64,000 bases of DNA from Schistosoma haematobium (GCF_000699445.3 NC_067196.1:89010364-89074363); one strand, 5' to 3'; shown: positions 9,582 through 26,694, counted from the first letter of the stretch. Program-made: numbers and translations. Notes: generated by a model not told the origin, from the sequence alone.

Positions 9582-12542
9582 GTGGTTGAATCTATTTCCC
9601 CTCTCAACACGACTCTTACCTTAGCTAATCCTATGAGTATTCATGGAACTACCAATTGTGATTTATACTCTAACCTGCTTCACTATGATGACTCTGAGTT
9701 TCTTATTCTTTCGTTCAATGCCCGCTCTCTGTCTAATAAAATTATTCATCTTAAAACTCTTTTATTCCTTGTTAATCCAACCATTGTACTTATCACGGAA
9801 ACGTGGTGTAATTCATCTATATCCGATCATTCCTTGAATGTAGATAACTACGTTTTCTTTAGAACCGATAGATGTTATGGAATAGGAGGCAGTACAATTA
9901 TCTATGTCCGTTCAGACATTCAAGCGTGCAAATTTGAGGATAAATCCCTTGATGCTATAGACGACTCCACTTGGGTTACTGTAAACTGTGGATCCCAAAA
10001 TTATTTACTTGTGGGATGCATATATAGACCACCTCATGCGGATACTAAGTTTGACAAATTACTAACAAACATATTTTCCATTGCTTCGCACCAACCGCAT
10101 ACTTTTAAAATCATCGGAGGCGATTTTAACCTGCCAAAAATTAAATGGGGCTTGACTCCGGTACCAGGTCGATATAACAAGCTAATTGAAACATTAGAAA
10201 TTTGTGGATGGGTTCAACAGGTCCGAAAACCAACCAGGAGGAATAATACACTTGAGTTAATGTTCACAATCAACATAGACTCTATCTCAGTACATACCAG
10301 TCATGAGTTTTTTATGAGTGGCCATAGAGTTGTATTGGGTATTATTCACTCTTTAAACGCCATACAATTGAACTCTAAAGCTTCATTGATGTACCAAAGC
10401 AGACATTTTGATCAACAAACATGGAAACGGACTGGAACTCTCATTCAATTTTTACCATGGGAAACTTATTTTACCACAAATAGTGTTGACATTGCGCTTT
10501 CCAATCTATACCACAACCTGATATATTGTCTTGACTGCACTGCTCCAGTTATTGGCCGTGTGGCTTATAATGCTAATAGGGGCCAAAATACTTTTAAAAG
10601 AAAGCTGAGGAAATTAAAATGCCGCTACTACGAGCAGAATGATGTGTATGCACTTCAGAGTATACTTAAATTAATCAACAGAAATGCTTCATCTAAACGT
10701 AAGTATTTTATGAATATAGAAAATAAAGCTCTACGTAGTAAAAGCCCAGAATTATCAATACTTCGGCTTTTTAAATCCCGTGTAAAGTCAAATTCCCTTG
10801 GCACGACTAAATTCTTCATAGTTAACGGAAGCATCGTTAACGACCCGAATACTATATGTGAACAATTCAGCAAGCACTTCTCGCAGTGCTACAAAACTGG
10901 AACTGAAAACTCCATCATTACATTTCCAATGCTGACATCCAGACATCTGTCGAAAATTGATTTTACACTCTCCAACATCAAGCAGGCCATAGCTGCCCTG
11001 AAAAAGTCTTATGATGGTGGACCTGACGGGATACCTTCATCATTTGTGAAATATGGAAGTAGAGAATTTCCACTATTATGTTTGAAACTTTTCAATCTAT
11101 CTATGGAATATGGGACCTATCCATCTGTATGGAAAACATCCCTTATCACCCCTAGATTCAAAACAGGACCACGTAGTGATATTATTAACTATAGGCCAAT
11201 TAATTTGACATCCGTGCTCTCAAGAACCATGGAAAAAATCATCCACAAATAGCTACTATCATTTTTACTTTCGGCTAGTCTGATCAGCCCATCCCAACAC
11301 GGGTTTATGACTAAACGCTCATGTTTCACATCGCACCTGGAGTTTTTTGATCAAATTACCCAGAAAAGAGATGTTGGTCAGTCAGTGATAATTCTTTACT
11401 TCGATTTTAGTAAGGCTTTCGACAGTGTCTCACACAAACTTCTTCTTTTAAAACTCTCTTCATTTGGCATACAGAATCCCCTTTTATCTTGGCTCAAATC
11501 TTTTTTAGAAGAACATAGCCAAATCGTTCGCTTTGGATCTTGCTACTCTAAACCTGTGAATGTAACCAGTGGGGTTATACAAGGAAGTGTGGTTGGTCCA
11601 TTACTCTCTCTCCTTTTTATCAATGATGTGTGTTCCCTCTTTCAGTATGGTAAGCCTTTTCTTTTTGCTGATGACCTGAAAGTAGTTTATTCATTCTCTT
11701 CTCCCACGAAAGAAAGCTATATTTCAGCGGTAATCCAAGAGGAAATAAACAAGTTGTACGAATGGACTATTTCGTGGAATATGCCACTTAATGTTGACAA
11801 AAGTGGATTTATTCACATTGGTCGCTGTCTTAACTTAAATCTGACTGTACAGACACATACACTCAAACCTCTTAACACTGTTCGTGACCTGGGTTTAAAA
11901 TATAGCAACAGTCTGAACTTTTCTGAACACGTTATATCTCAAGTATCCAAAGCTAGAAAGCTGGTCGGATTGATAATGATAAACTTCAATAATATCGAAT
12001 CGAGATTGTTACTATACAGAAAATGTATCTTACCCATTCTTGAATATGGTATTTTAGTTTACAGTAATTGTAGACATACTGACCTGATTAGAATTGAAGG
12101 TGTTCAAAGAAGGTTCACTAAAGCTGTTCTGGGGTATTCCGATAACAAAGACTATTACCAAAGATGTCAACAACTCAATTTAGAGCCTCTTTGGATCAGA
12201 CGTATCAAATTAAATCTTGTCTTTATCTACCGGCTTATTAACGGTATTTCCTACTCTTCGGTATCCACCCCTTCATACCTTATGATATCATCCCACAATC
12301 TACGCAATAAGGAGAATATTCTAGCGATTCCAAGAACCCACACAAACTTACGTCAGAATTTTTTCCTTATTCGCTACTCAACCATGTGGAACAGACTGCC
12401 AGTGAACCTCCGTTGCAGTGAAACTACAACCCGGTTCAAAAGTCTCCTTGACGATTTTCTTTCCGAAAGTGGATTATGTCACCTATTAAATATCAATGTA
12501 TTCAATAATGATTTATACAAACAAGGTCCGTCATCTATCTAA
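9582..12542 (+). pseudogene. CR1/jockey-type ORF2 (endonuclease + reverse transcriptase), one in-frame TAG
   Basis: A single frame of 987 codons is interrupted only by TAG at codon 557 (11250-11252). The N-terminal third is an apurinic-like endonuclease: SFNARSL at residues 44-50, TETW at 72-75, GGDFN at 179-183. The usual terminal SDH triad is SGH at 246-248, so a catalytic Asp appears lost. The reverse transcriptase follows: FDFSKAFD at about 607-614, QGSVVGP at about 667, and an intact catalytic FADDLK at about 695. The C-terminal part resembles the thumb and tail of CR1/Rex/jockey proteins. These enzymes nick the target and copy element RNA into it. With one stop and one altered endonuclease residue this is among the youngest-looking elements here, but as written it would not be active. 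Confidence 0.9.
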
Positions 12543-13589
12543 TTGACTGAAAAGCAAAATAAAACCTTTAAATCTTTCCACGTCTATTTTATTTTATTTC
12601 TATTTATCTTAATATATGAAATCTGATTATGTTCGTGTTTATCATTATTTCCGTTATTAATATCATTATTAGTTCCCTGACACATTAGATATTCTTTTTG
12701 TATCTTCTTATCCTTCTAAACATATTTAACTCCAGATTGTCCTTTAAAATCAATTTTGGCTTTTATAGCATCAATCTTAATTATTATTGCACAAATATTT
12801 ATACTAATATCCGGTTTCACTCTGTATACTATTACATAAATCTAAATGTATTCATCCGAGTGCTTTAACGGATTTTTATTTTATTTTTTTCAATTGCTGG
12901 TTTCCTTCTGAGGTTGATATTTATTACACAATTATTATTCTTATCATGGATCAAAACTTTTCACTAGGTGTTCACTTCTTTTCACTCCATTCTTTCCCTC
13001 TAAATAAATATTATTCTTAAGATTACGAAGTTTGTAATTAAAACAATAACTTGTGTTACACTTACATTAACTTCTCAGACCCGTTTTATCTTCACTATGC
13101 ATATATGACTCATACATATTGATATTTCGTTATCCTTTTCACTTAATTGAGACTTTCATAGCATCACTCCAAACTATGTGACTGCACAAACATTTATACT
13201 CTAGCGTCATATCTTACTGCAATTATAAGTTATTTTTTCTTAATTATTTTTTGTTACTAATTTAACGATACACACAGTCGTTTATTCTTGTTCTGTGTTC
13301 GTAAACACGCCTATTAGAATGTTTGCGTATTTCACGTCTCCTTTATTTCTATTCCCTTATTTTCTGCATTTCCTTCTTTAGACTCAATTCAATATTCTTC
13401 TCAATTACACAGACTCGATTTATTATTATTAATATTCTACTATTATTGCTCAAAAAATTTTTTTAATGGCAAGTAAAATGCTGACATTATTGAAAATTGT
13501 GTATTATTGCATTTTTTTGAAGAAACCCAAAATGGTTTCTTCACAACACTTATGTACCCATAAGATGTTTGTGAATAATAATAATAATA
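12543..13589. other. AT-rich 3' flank of the CR1-like ORF2
   Basis: Strongly AT-rich, T-rich on the plus strand, with simple ATT/AAT tracts near 13420-13440 and 13571-13586. The first part is probably the 3' UTR of the element at 9582. The 3' end of the insertion could not be placed. Confidence 0.45.
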
Positions 13590-14876
13590 ACACGAATGCT
13601 AAGGTTTTGCTGAGCGACATCATCATTCTAAAGCAGGTGTGCGAAATAAGTCGTCAGCAATCTTGAAAAGAGGTAGTCCTAAAACGGGTAAACAAACCAA
13701 GACGCACAGTGAAGACAAGAAGAGGGATCTCGACAACGCTGCAATTGATAGAGCATCTAACGACACTAGTGAGGACATGCTGAAGCTTAGCACCATCACA
13801 ACATTGACGGTACCAGACTCCCTCAGCAGAATTGGGTCTCCTAGAACAGGATCTCCGAATGCAACGGTGGTTCTCAAAAACTCTGTAGGTGATTGGACCC
13901 AGTTAACAAAGTTAAGAGTGATCTGGAGTCACCGTCCAAGGAACTGGACATTCCAAGTATTGCAACGAAATCAACTGGTGATCTGGCCGCACAGTCTACC
14001 CCAAATAATGTCCAACCGGTCAGCAAACGCAACAGGAATCGGAAACGCGATTCAACGCCCAAACAACAGGTTTTCACCCTGGGCGTACCCGAAAATCTGA
14101 GAAATCAATAACGTTTGGCGATAATTCTCTCACAGTCATGAACCGTAAAGACAGCCCTGACCTACCCCTCAGTTTGCAGGACAAAAATGACAGGATGTTC
14201 TGGGAAGAGTGAAACAAGAAGCTCGAACTTCCCTAAATAGAGCCTTTGGGTGTCACACGGCTCACATGGGAAAAGGACTCAAGGGTACGTCGTGTAAGAC
14301 TCACTAACGCTACCGACGCAGAGGATACCCTACTGGCTAGTCACCTACTGAAATTAGATGAAAACGTGAAAATACCGCCTAACATATCGTATTCTGAGCG
14401 CAATATCATCCGGAACATCCCTAAGGAATGTCGCGAGACGTACCAGAAAACACGGACCCTGACCACGCTAACTCTGATATTAGGGGATGGAACTTCATCA
14501 AGCAGTCTTTGAAGCTCAAAAACATATTGACTCAACAAGAGCTGAGGCTAGCTAACAAGGACAGTGATTCTAGAACCCGGCTGATGAAGACAACCCTCCC
14601 ATCCTCTCACATGGCGGCTGCAACTATGGAAGCATCTCGTGACAACAAATACCGGTTGCTAAATGGAATCCATATGCACCCGGATAGGCCGTACGACACC
14701 AGGATTAAGCACAAAGGCAAGTTTAAGAAGCATAAATGTCAGATGTGCAACAAACGTGGACATGAAGAAGCTCATTGTCCACCGAATAGTACGTCTCGGC
14801 CCAAGAGGCAGCGTAAGCATCCTCCTAGCGCCAGATCCTACGAATCTGCTCAAAGGGGAGGTGTTGGCGGGACATA
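13590..14876 (+). pseudogene. Retrotransposon ORF1-like remnant with CCHC zinc knuckle
   Basis: Overlapping plus-strand frames (13639-14100, 13893-14111, 14246-14512, 14428-14877) read as one Ser/Thr/Lys-rich protein after frameshifts. Recognisable parts include LGVPENLR near 14080, a segment with TRLTW at about 14252 and a basic C-terminal region with a zinc knuckle, CQMCNKRGHEEAHC (C-x2-C-x4-H-x4-C), at about 14737-14778. This matches the nucleic-acid-binding ORF1 of schistosome non-LTR elements; a gypsy Gag is less likely. At least three frame changes and a TAG show it is dead. It is probably the 5' part of a separate element, since ORF1 should precede ORF2 and the ORF2 here lies upstream. 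Confidence 0.6.
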
Positions 14877-15175
14877 GACTGGATTATAGCATGCTCAATG
14901 CATGATTGCTTTGGTGCACGCTGATTGGCGAATTCTTATCCAGTCCTCACTAGTCGACACTTGGAGAATACTCTGGAATCTTCTCATGTAAAAACTATAA
15001 ATATACCAACGTTTTCTCTATTGTGCATCTTACTTCCATCTAACTTTGTTGTTTGGAATATAATCTCTTTCCTGTTCAACCGTGTTCTGATTTGGGGACT
15101 TGTCGAGTGAATTGGTGTCCGAGAATACTAAGCAATAGTATTAGCTGGGTCATAACTGTAAGAAAGAGATTATAA

Positions 15176-15297
15176 CACGTGTCATTTTCCTACTGGTCAA
15201 TACTTATTTCACGTGTCATTTTTCTGTTGGCCAAATACTGTACAAATGTTATTTTCTATTTTATGGTACGATGTGGTTTGCTTGATTGGTATATAAA
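15176..15297 (+). promoter_or_regulatory. Promoter-like block: two CACGTGTCATTTT repeats and a TATA box
   Basis: CACGTGTCATTTT occurs at 15176 and again at 15210, a 34-bp period, each followed by a similar (T/C)TGG(T/C)CAA segment. TATATAAA follows at 15290-15297. Tandem E-box-like motifs plus a TATA box are typical of an LTR or element promoter, but no transcript or LTR partner was identified. Confidence 0.4.
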
Positions 15298-15494
15298 CAG
15301 GGTATGTTTGAAATATAATGATTCATATCTCAGAGGCTGAGACTTATGTTCTGGACTTAACTGACTGGGCTATGCAGGGAAGCAGGGCCAATCAGGACTC
15401 TAAGTTGTTCTCACGTGTTTACGCGTCTTTCGTCCGGTCGATAATACGCTGCCATCTAATCTGCAGTCACTAGTTGTAAAACTTACTAACTTAC

Positions 15495-18945
<3,451 letters not shown>

Positions 18946-19630
18946 ACTAAGGATAGTATCTTACTATGATTCACCAATTTTTATTTGCCTCTATTATCGT
19001 CAATATGTCTAGGTTCCTGCCTGAAGGTATTGGTGATCCACTGCTACTAGACACAGAAGCCCGTTACGCGAAAGCTTCTTCTATTCCGTCCGCAACCATT
19101 TGAACCATCAGAACTATCAAAGGTCCAGAAAACCCACTTGTTCCGGGGATTCGTTTATCTCCACACAATAAAATTAAATCAGAGAACGAGCCTTAATTTT
19201 TGTCTTCTTAATGGAGACTTGATTTATTCTTAATACAGTGTATAACATGTATTTACTAAGACAGTTTCATTGCTGTTCGTTTCACTATCTAATTATTTAT
19301 CCAGAAGTGCCAGTAATCCACTGCTTATAAACATGAAGACTTATTTAATGTAAACTTATTTTTCGTGTTCAATAGTTCGAACTGTTTGAACACTACATAT
19401 ATCAACAAATAGTTTGGCCAGATCATCTTGACACATCATACTAGATATTATCAAAGGACAGAAGCTACACTCCAATACCGATATTTAGTAATAAAATGTA
19501 AATCAGCTTACACTAACCCCGTTTAATTATATTGAAATATGAATGTACCGTGAGAGGAAGCTGTTGAAATTTGTACGCCCTTGTTTTAAAAAGCTCCTTT
19601 CGTTCTTAGTACACGTATATTCTGTTGGCT
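18946..19630. other. Upstream region of the Bax inhibitor gene
   Basis: AT-rich sequence between the RTE leader and the start codon of the Bax inhibitor gene. The promoter and 5' UTR should lie here, but no specific motif can be supported. Confidence 0.35.
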
Positions 19631-22600
19631 ATGTCGCGCTACTCGCATTCCCAGAGGATGAATCTGGGGACTGTTTTTAATTTTCGAGATCTGTAAGTTT
19701 ATCGTGCTTACTCAGCTTTACTCCACCTTAGTGACAAAAATGTTCAAGTCCATCTTAAGAACGTATACAGTACCCTCTCTGTTGGTATGATAATATCATG
19801 TGTTGGGGCATACTTATTTCAAATAAACTCTTTTCTGCAGGTGAGTTACGTTTATATTAAATACTAGTTTAGTTGAAGACTGGTTACTGTTACTAATCCG
19901 TCCTTTGTAGTAAAGCTATAAATCTGTGTAGTAATAGTATAACTATTTGGATTAACAGTAGTACAGTCTAAACTGTAATTACTCTATGCATTTACGAATA
20001 ATTGAAGTTCGTTTATTGCTCAATGCTACCGGGAAATCTACAGTCGTTTTATCTATAAGTGACACTACTGACACAGGAGAATCGTCCAGTTATTATTTCT
20101 AATCCTCAATCAAAGTATCTGCAGAAAATAAACGATGTCACCAACTAAAACATGACTCTCAAAGCGATGTTGTGGGTCGTGACTTTATTAATAAAATTCA
20201 TACCACCGAGAGTATACAGAGAACAGCCGCCGTCTTAGGTTGATGAAGCTAGGGCATTAGGCTTTTCTGAAGATTGGCCATAAGCGTTATCCACTGATTT
20301 GTGAAGGTTGGGACATCAATTACAGGATTTAACATAAATCAGGGAGGTCACTAACAGTCGAATTGAACTGTGTCCGTCTGGTTTGAATCTATACAGCAGT
20401 GGTGTTCATCGTTTGAAGGCAATTGATGACATTTCGGGATCGATCTTAGTGACGCAGATGCGTTTGCTTTGTCTTGCCGTAGATTCCGAGTCCCATTATT
20501 GGTTCGCGTATACGTTTTTCATCTTTACAAACCATGCTTTCAATACCTAATTTCTCGTTACTATTACGTTTTAGTTCGTTTACTGTTTTTGTTAATTTCA
20601 TCTGATGATAAAGCAACTTTTACTGACTCACAATTATGCCAGGTTCTGTGTTGATGCAAACTAACCTAAGATTAGTTTGGTGAGTCGAGAACAACTAAAT
20701 ATTTAAGGAACTTAAGTGCTGTTTGTTGACTACTTACTTTAACATTTTTCCTACTTAAGTTAGTATTCCGTTTAGTTCTTATTTAAAAAATACCCACAAA
20801 CAATTGAGCACTGCTGTTAAGCTTAGCTCTGTTGTACTTTCGTAAGCTTCTAGTCGAAGGGTTCATGTTAAAAACGGTTTTAGTACGCTCATCTGAGATG
20901 ACATATTTCATCACAGAAAAGCGAAAAAAAATCATAAAGTGGTCCTACCAGTTGTAAATTAGAGGAAAAATCGAGTATACACGAGTAGCTTGTTCACAGT
21001 GTAAGATAGGATATGTTTGATGTCATCTTGGGATAACTAGTTTTCAAAGTATAAATTGTCATTTCTTACAACCCTAAAAATGTGGTTTTCGACAAATCTA
21101 TGTAGGTATAATTCATGAAAGTAGAGAAAAATTCAGGTTGTAGTTGTCCAGTTATGAGCGTTTTCGTAACATTGTTCACATATGGCGTCACTACAAAGTA
21201 GGTGACTCAGGCTACGTATGAGGTTTTACTTGGAAAAGTCATAGTTAATGAACCCATGAACCTTCATCGTCTTGCATTTGAAGCGTATTACTCATGTCTA
21301 ACTACCACTACTATCCGCAATAATGGCTGGTATGAGTAAATTCACGAATCTCTAGTTGGGGTCCTAGAAATGGTGCAACACTGGTTAGAGAAGTTATCAG
21401 ACCAGTGGCGATCCTGCTGTAACTTTCTGTTCGTGAAAGTAAACGTAACTCCTCTAAATGAGAGAATTCTTTCTGGTTATATTTTTCCCAACTGAACTGA
21501 CTCCAATTATTGTGATTATTATTATTATTATCACTTATTTCACTCATACACTAATTTCTGGTCACTGTTGTCCTTTTTATTATCCTCACTTTACATTCTC
21601 TCTCTTCACAACCTCATTGTTATTATGTGGCGCATATGCTTTTGGTACCCCTTTCTATCAATGTTTTTATGTCCTAATAAATTTAGTAGGTAAGAATATG
21701 GCATTGGTCCGCAAATTCACCAGCTGTTAAAACGAGTCGTTTGGGTAGTTGCAGACTTCCAGCTTAGAACCTATACGATTATTATAACCACTAGTCAGGA
21801 ACGCTTGATGGTATGGCTTAAAATCAGTCACAATTGTGTCCATTTATGCATCCAGTGTTTTAGATACTAGCGATAAAGGCCTCATAGGTTTTGTCATAGC
21901 AGGACTGTGTTTGAACCAAATAAAACTGCTTGTAAGGAAAGCAATGGTAAGTGGCGTCAGTGCTAAATTGAAGGATGTTCCAAGACTTAAAAAGCTAGAT
22001 TCATATCTGTTTTCGTCTGTTACACTTGCTCTTTCAAAATCCCACTAAAATTTTGTCATAATTATCTGTGCATTATATCACATCTCATAATACTATAATC
22101 ACTTTTATTAATACTTTTTTCACCATTTTCTTAGTCGATTACAACTTCTTTGGTGGTCTTGTCATTCATTTTATCCCTTGGAAGCTCTTTGTTCATTTAT
22201 TTCACACAACACTCAAGAGAAACCCTTCATTCTAGACTTGGTGCTTTCTTCTTGTTCTGTTTTTCTACAGGTAAGAGTTTCTTGTCCTGAGTGTAGTTCT
22301 GAAAGGTGGTTTTAGTCTGCCTATCTTGTTGGTCTTCAATCCGTAACACGACAATGTTATCCGTTAAACCTTCTCATAAAGAATTAAGATAACGTGGGAA
22401 TGCAACAAATATAAGTAAAATGATACGATCATCTACTTGTAAGGACTTGTAGTGCAAGCAGGTCCTGTTAATTTGGATTAGTTTCTAGTCATCACTTTCC
22501 AAGTAACTGGTTCCTGACGTGTCATGAACTACATAAGCTCATTTCTTACCTCTGATTCAGGTTAATTCATCTCGCGTAATTGTTTGCTGTTCATAGGCGT

Positions 22601-25600
22601 TTAATTAGTCCAGGCTACATTGATACATACTTACTCGACTTATCATCAGGTCTATGTCATTTCATTCCACCTAGCAGCCTAATGTCGCTTTCCCTACGAA
22701 ACTGTTTGTTAGTTTACATTACAAACTGATATTAGTCAGACAGCTATTAAAAATCCAAGAAGCACCGACCAACTATTTCAGCCTAGCAAAAGACTCAGCA
22801 ATAATTGTCCATGATCCTACCAAGGATCTCTACAAACTTATAGAAGCTGTTCAAATTTCCTTTCCTTAGAATAGCAGAGTTTTAGGATTCAAACTTTTTA
22901 TCAGTATTTATTAAAGTGCAGTCACGTCAATCGTGGTGAATGAGTGGTAGTTTTTATCAGTTAAATGCATAAGACTAGTTCATCCCATCATGCAGATTCT
23001 AGTTACCTGTTTTCATTCTAGGTATTGGTTTTGGTCCACTTCTTCAAGCTTTGTCAGTAATCAGTCCTGATACTATTCCAACTGCCCTTTTGGGTACTGC
23101 TTTGATTTTCGTCTCGTTCACATTAACAGCACTGTTTACACGAAAACGATATTACATCTATCTTGGTGGTGAGTTTGTTTTTTTTTCTTGTTTCACTGAT
23201 GACTTAATTGCCTTGTTTTGTATGTTTTCTAACCCAACCATTATGTGTAATAGCAAGTACTGATGTATTTCATGTCTAATGGTGTTGAAGTTGAATATGA
23301 GTTTGCATTTGGCACTTCATACATCCCACTATAGATTATTTTGGTCTTAAACCCTATGTGAATTGTTTGTAGTGCTAAAATATATTCAAACATCAACCAA
23401 TAACTTATTAAGTTATAGTAAATTTGTGTTGCTTAGCGCCTTTTTAAGCTATCATAAATTAATGTTCTTATATCGAAACCGACCACTGAGTCAGATCAGC
23501 TTCATTGTAATTTAATGAGCAGGAGAGACCTTGCCCTGTCAAACGCTGTGGCATCTCACAACAGTGTCTGTCTAGGGACAAACAGTGTTTTTATATTAGA
23601 ATTCCACTTTCGAGTGACCGAAAGCTATTCATTACAACCGAATGTGATTTTATTGAGTAATATATCAAGTTCAATCCATTCATTTGTTTGTGCTTTTTGT
23701 TATTTGAATATTGTAATCATAAAGTCACCCCTGACGATGGACACCTTAACCTCGAAGGCACGCTAGTTGTGATACTGTGAGTGCTATTGTTGTTCCGACA
23801 ATAAAATATCGGTTAAATCTAAATCCTAGTTTTCATCAGTTATTTTTGTCATTTCAAAATCAACAACTATTGTATTTATTAGCTAGGAAATTGTCCTCCA
23901 CACTTTGATTATTTAGTCTCAGTTTCTAGTGTTCACATCTGATCTAGTCTACTGCTTATCTCTCGGGTACAGATTCTTGTATTTAGCTTCGAGTTATAAT
24001 CTAGGTTTGATGACTAGTAATGCTGCCTATTTTCCCAAAACGAAGTAGGACGGAGTTCTAACTTGCGAATTGGTTGATAGTCAAACACGTTAACCACTGA
24101 GTTACTGCTCCGCGACATTTACATACGTAAGTTTGTGTTTGATCGTTGGTACCACTATATTTCATTTAGCTGTACAATTTGGATTTAAGTAACTCATTTA
24201 CTAGATACAGGTTTATCCACTCGGCTTTGTGCCATACGTGTGCGTAAATCCGTAAAATGCAAAATGAGCGAAGACTTATATAGTATGTAACTAGTGATAA
24301 AGAAACAATTGATCTATATTTGGTAATGTCGCATGTTGAAAATAGTAAGAATAAAGTTTTAAGCAGAATGACAATTTCATTTTGTTTGTTTGGGTTCTCT
24401 CAGTTGCTTACAACCTATACAGATGAAGCTTGTTAGAGGTGAATATTTATCATCATAGATGAACGAAAACTTAAATAATAGCTTAACTGGATAGATAAAA
24501 AGTTGTAGTTCTATTACTAATACGATTTTTTGGTGTCGATGCATTGGAATTTTTCTCTTTGTTCCATAGCTGGATTGATGTCTGCAATCAGTTTGCTGAC
24601 AACATTTAGCTTCATGAACCTCTTTATTCGTTCTCCGGCCATATATAACGCTGAACTTTACATTGGATTGGCTATATTTTGTGCATTTGTGATTTTCGAT
24701 ACCCAATTAATTGTTGAAAAGCGCCGTAATGGGGATACTGATTTTGTATGGTGAGTTCACTGAGTTACATGGTAGAGCTTTCACTACTGATTGACCTCAG
24801 AATTCATACAAACACTATGTACTCTGCATATCGAGTCGGGATTAATGCAAAATATCAGTCAAAGGCTGACACGAATGTTTGTCTACCCAGATTGTTACAA
24901 TGCAAAAGAGAATATTAACATGATAAAGAGCAGAAGATAGTAAGTGACATTCATTGCAATGAAAAGCTAAATGCAACGTGGCACTACCTACATTCTATTC
25001 AAGATAATAAGGCCAACTTGTCCACTCACCAATAGATTGATCAAAACAAAATACGAAAATTTAAAAATTAGTAGTCAACATATCGCTTTCATTCAGGTAT
25101 CAATTTCTGTGTGCAACCGCTTCCGGTTACTGCGTTGAAATAAAATAAAATCCAGTTACTAGTATCTGGTTCCACTTCAACCTGTTTAAGAGCTTGAGTG
25201 TTCAATTTGAATCATTTACATATAGAGATTTTGCAACTATGTTCAGTTCGATACCGAGTGCTTTGCTAGAGTATCATGTCATAGTGTAAACCTGAATTCT
25301 CTCAGTAAGATAAGGTCATAAATAGAATAATAGTTTTATGTTTTTAAAAGTGGTTACCGCTCTAAACTGATAGATTTTTAATATACCGAATAATGGAAGT
25401 TCACTTGAAGAAAAGTTTAAATAATCCAACAACCGTAAAGTCCCAATAGCTGGGACATGGTAATGGCAGAGATGAAACATTGATACCTAATCTACCAGGC
25501 TAAAACTTGTTTGTTTTGGATTTGCCATTCCTGACCTACAAGTCAATCATGTGGATATCAGTGCATGTAGGTCCAGTATATATGTCTTAGAAATAAAACA

Positions 25601-26227
25601 TACACTCAACATTATAATCTGATAGGATATTCATCTGACTATCACAGTTCAACAAGTTACGTATTAAGACTCAGTGTAAAATATCATGAAGCGTTCACTG
25701 AACTTTTTCTCAATTTTGCTTATTTTCTGCCCTGTTTCAGGCACACGTTGGATTTGTTCATTGATTTTGTCGAAATATTCCGTCATCTTCTTATAATCCT
25801 CAACTCTAAAAGGGTATGTTCCTAGTTTTATATCTCTACGATATTTTGAATGTGAACTGTAACTTAAGAGTTTTGCTGTCTACTTCCCAACATTTAACAC
25901 TATTCTTATTATTGCAAGTGATTAAAGTTCTAGACAGGTATTTATTGTATTTCACCTAGTACTTCCACTAATTATTTTACTGCATGATAGTAATAATCCT
26001 GTTGTGTGACTTGGTTTCCAAGATGTTTGTATAAAACTAAGTACCAAGAACTTTTACACAATCGAAATAAATGTAAAGCAAATGTTATTAACAATCTGGT
26101 CATATTACGTATAATTACCACTAGATTAAAAGCGTCTATATATTTTGATTTTCAAATGAATTATTGAACAGATCTAATTTATATTATCAATTCTCTCTTT
26201 TAGAGACGTGATCGTGATGACGATTAA
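19631..26227 (+). CDS. TMBIM6: Bax inhibitor-1 (TMBIM6) homologue, complete, seven exons
   Basis: Exons 19631-19692, 19732-19840, 22135-22270, 23022-23168, 24570-24750, 25741-25813 and 26204-26227 all have GT-AG borders and join in frame to 243 codons including the stop (human BI-1 has 237 residues). The protein follows the family order: HLKNVYSTLSVGM before the first membrane span, GIGFGPLLQAL, PTALLGTALIFVSFTL with RKRYYIYLGG, then YIGLAIFCAFVIFDTQLIVE, and HTLDLFIDFVEIFRHLLIIL at the end. Six to seven membrane spans are predicted. BI-1 proteins sit in the ER membrane, act as a pH-dependent calcium leak and restrain cell death under ER stress. The first intron is only 39 bp. The C-terminal tail (KRRDRDDD) is mixed-charge and acidic at its end, where the human tail is mostly lysine. 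A possible poly(A) signal is at 26557-26562. Confidence 0.95.
24052..24112 (-). repeat. tRNA-like SINE fragment in a Bax inhibitor intron
   Basis: On the minus strand TAACTCAGTGGTTA resembles a tRNA A box and GTTAGAACTCC a B box, at roughly tRNA spacing. It lies in intron 4 of the Bax inhibitor gene. The cloverleaf is poor, so a working tRNA is unlikely. Confidence 0.4.
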
Positions 26228-26694
26228 AAAAATGGTCTTCATTTGTTTAGCAGTCGGTTAATTTGCTTAAATTGCTTAATAATAATACTACTCTTTATTG
26301 GTATTATTTCACTTAATCTTTCTACTTCGCATTTTGTTGAGAAACCTTACGAACAAAATTTATATAAAAAAAACACAACTAAAGTACTTAATTAATAATT
26401 TGTTATAAATTTACGTTGTTCTGATTAAGTCGAGATTTACATGGGCTTAACACAAATATATTTCTGTTTTATTTATAAAAAAAAGTGTATTGTAAAACTC
26501 TTTTGCTTCGAATATCAAAATATATTGAGAAATATGCCCTAACTTTACCTTGCACTAATAAAATTGGTTGTTTTTTTTCCACTTCGTCTTTTGGTTTCCT
26601 ATTCTTGTGATCCATATTGAATAGAAGAGTAAGCTATTGAGATATTTTTTAGATTTAATTCATTCATTAGGTTCCGAATGTTAATCAGTTACAA
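26228..26694. other. 3' UTR and downstream flank of the Bax inhibitor gene
   Basis: AT-rich, with AATAAA at 26557-26562. Several A-runs occur near 26365-26400 and 26478. No other feature was seen. Confidence 0.5.

Noticed and set aside
21836..22048. 70-codon frame in a Bax inhibitor intron as an extra exon
   Set aside because: No family match. The real exon 3 at 22135 joins exon 2 in frame without it.
24377..24706. 109-codon minus-strand open frame
   Set aside because: It is the complement of Bax inhibitor exon 5, which is supported by homology and splice sites on the plus strand.
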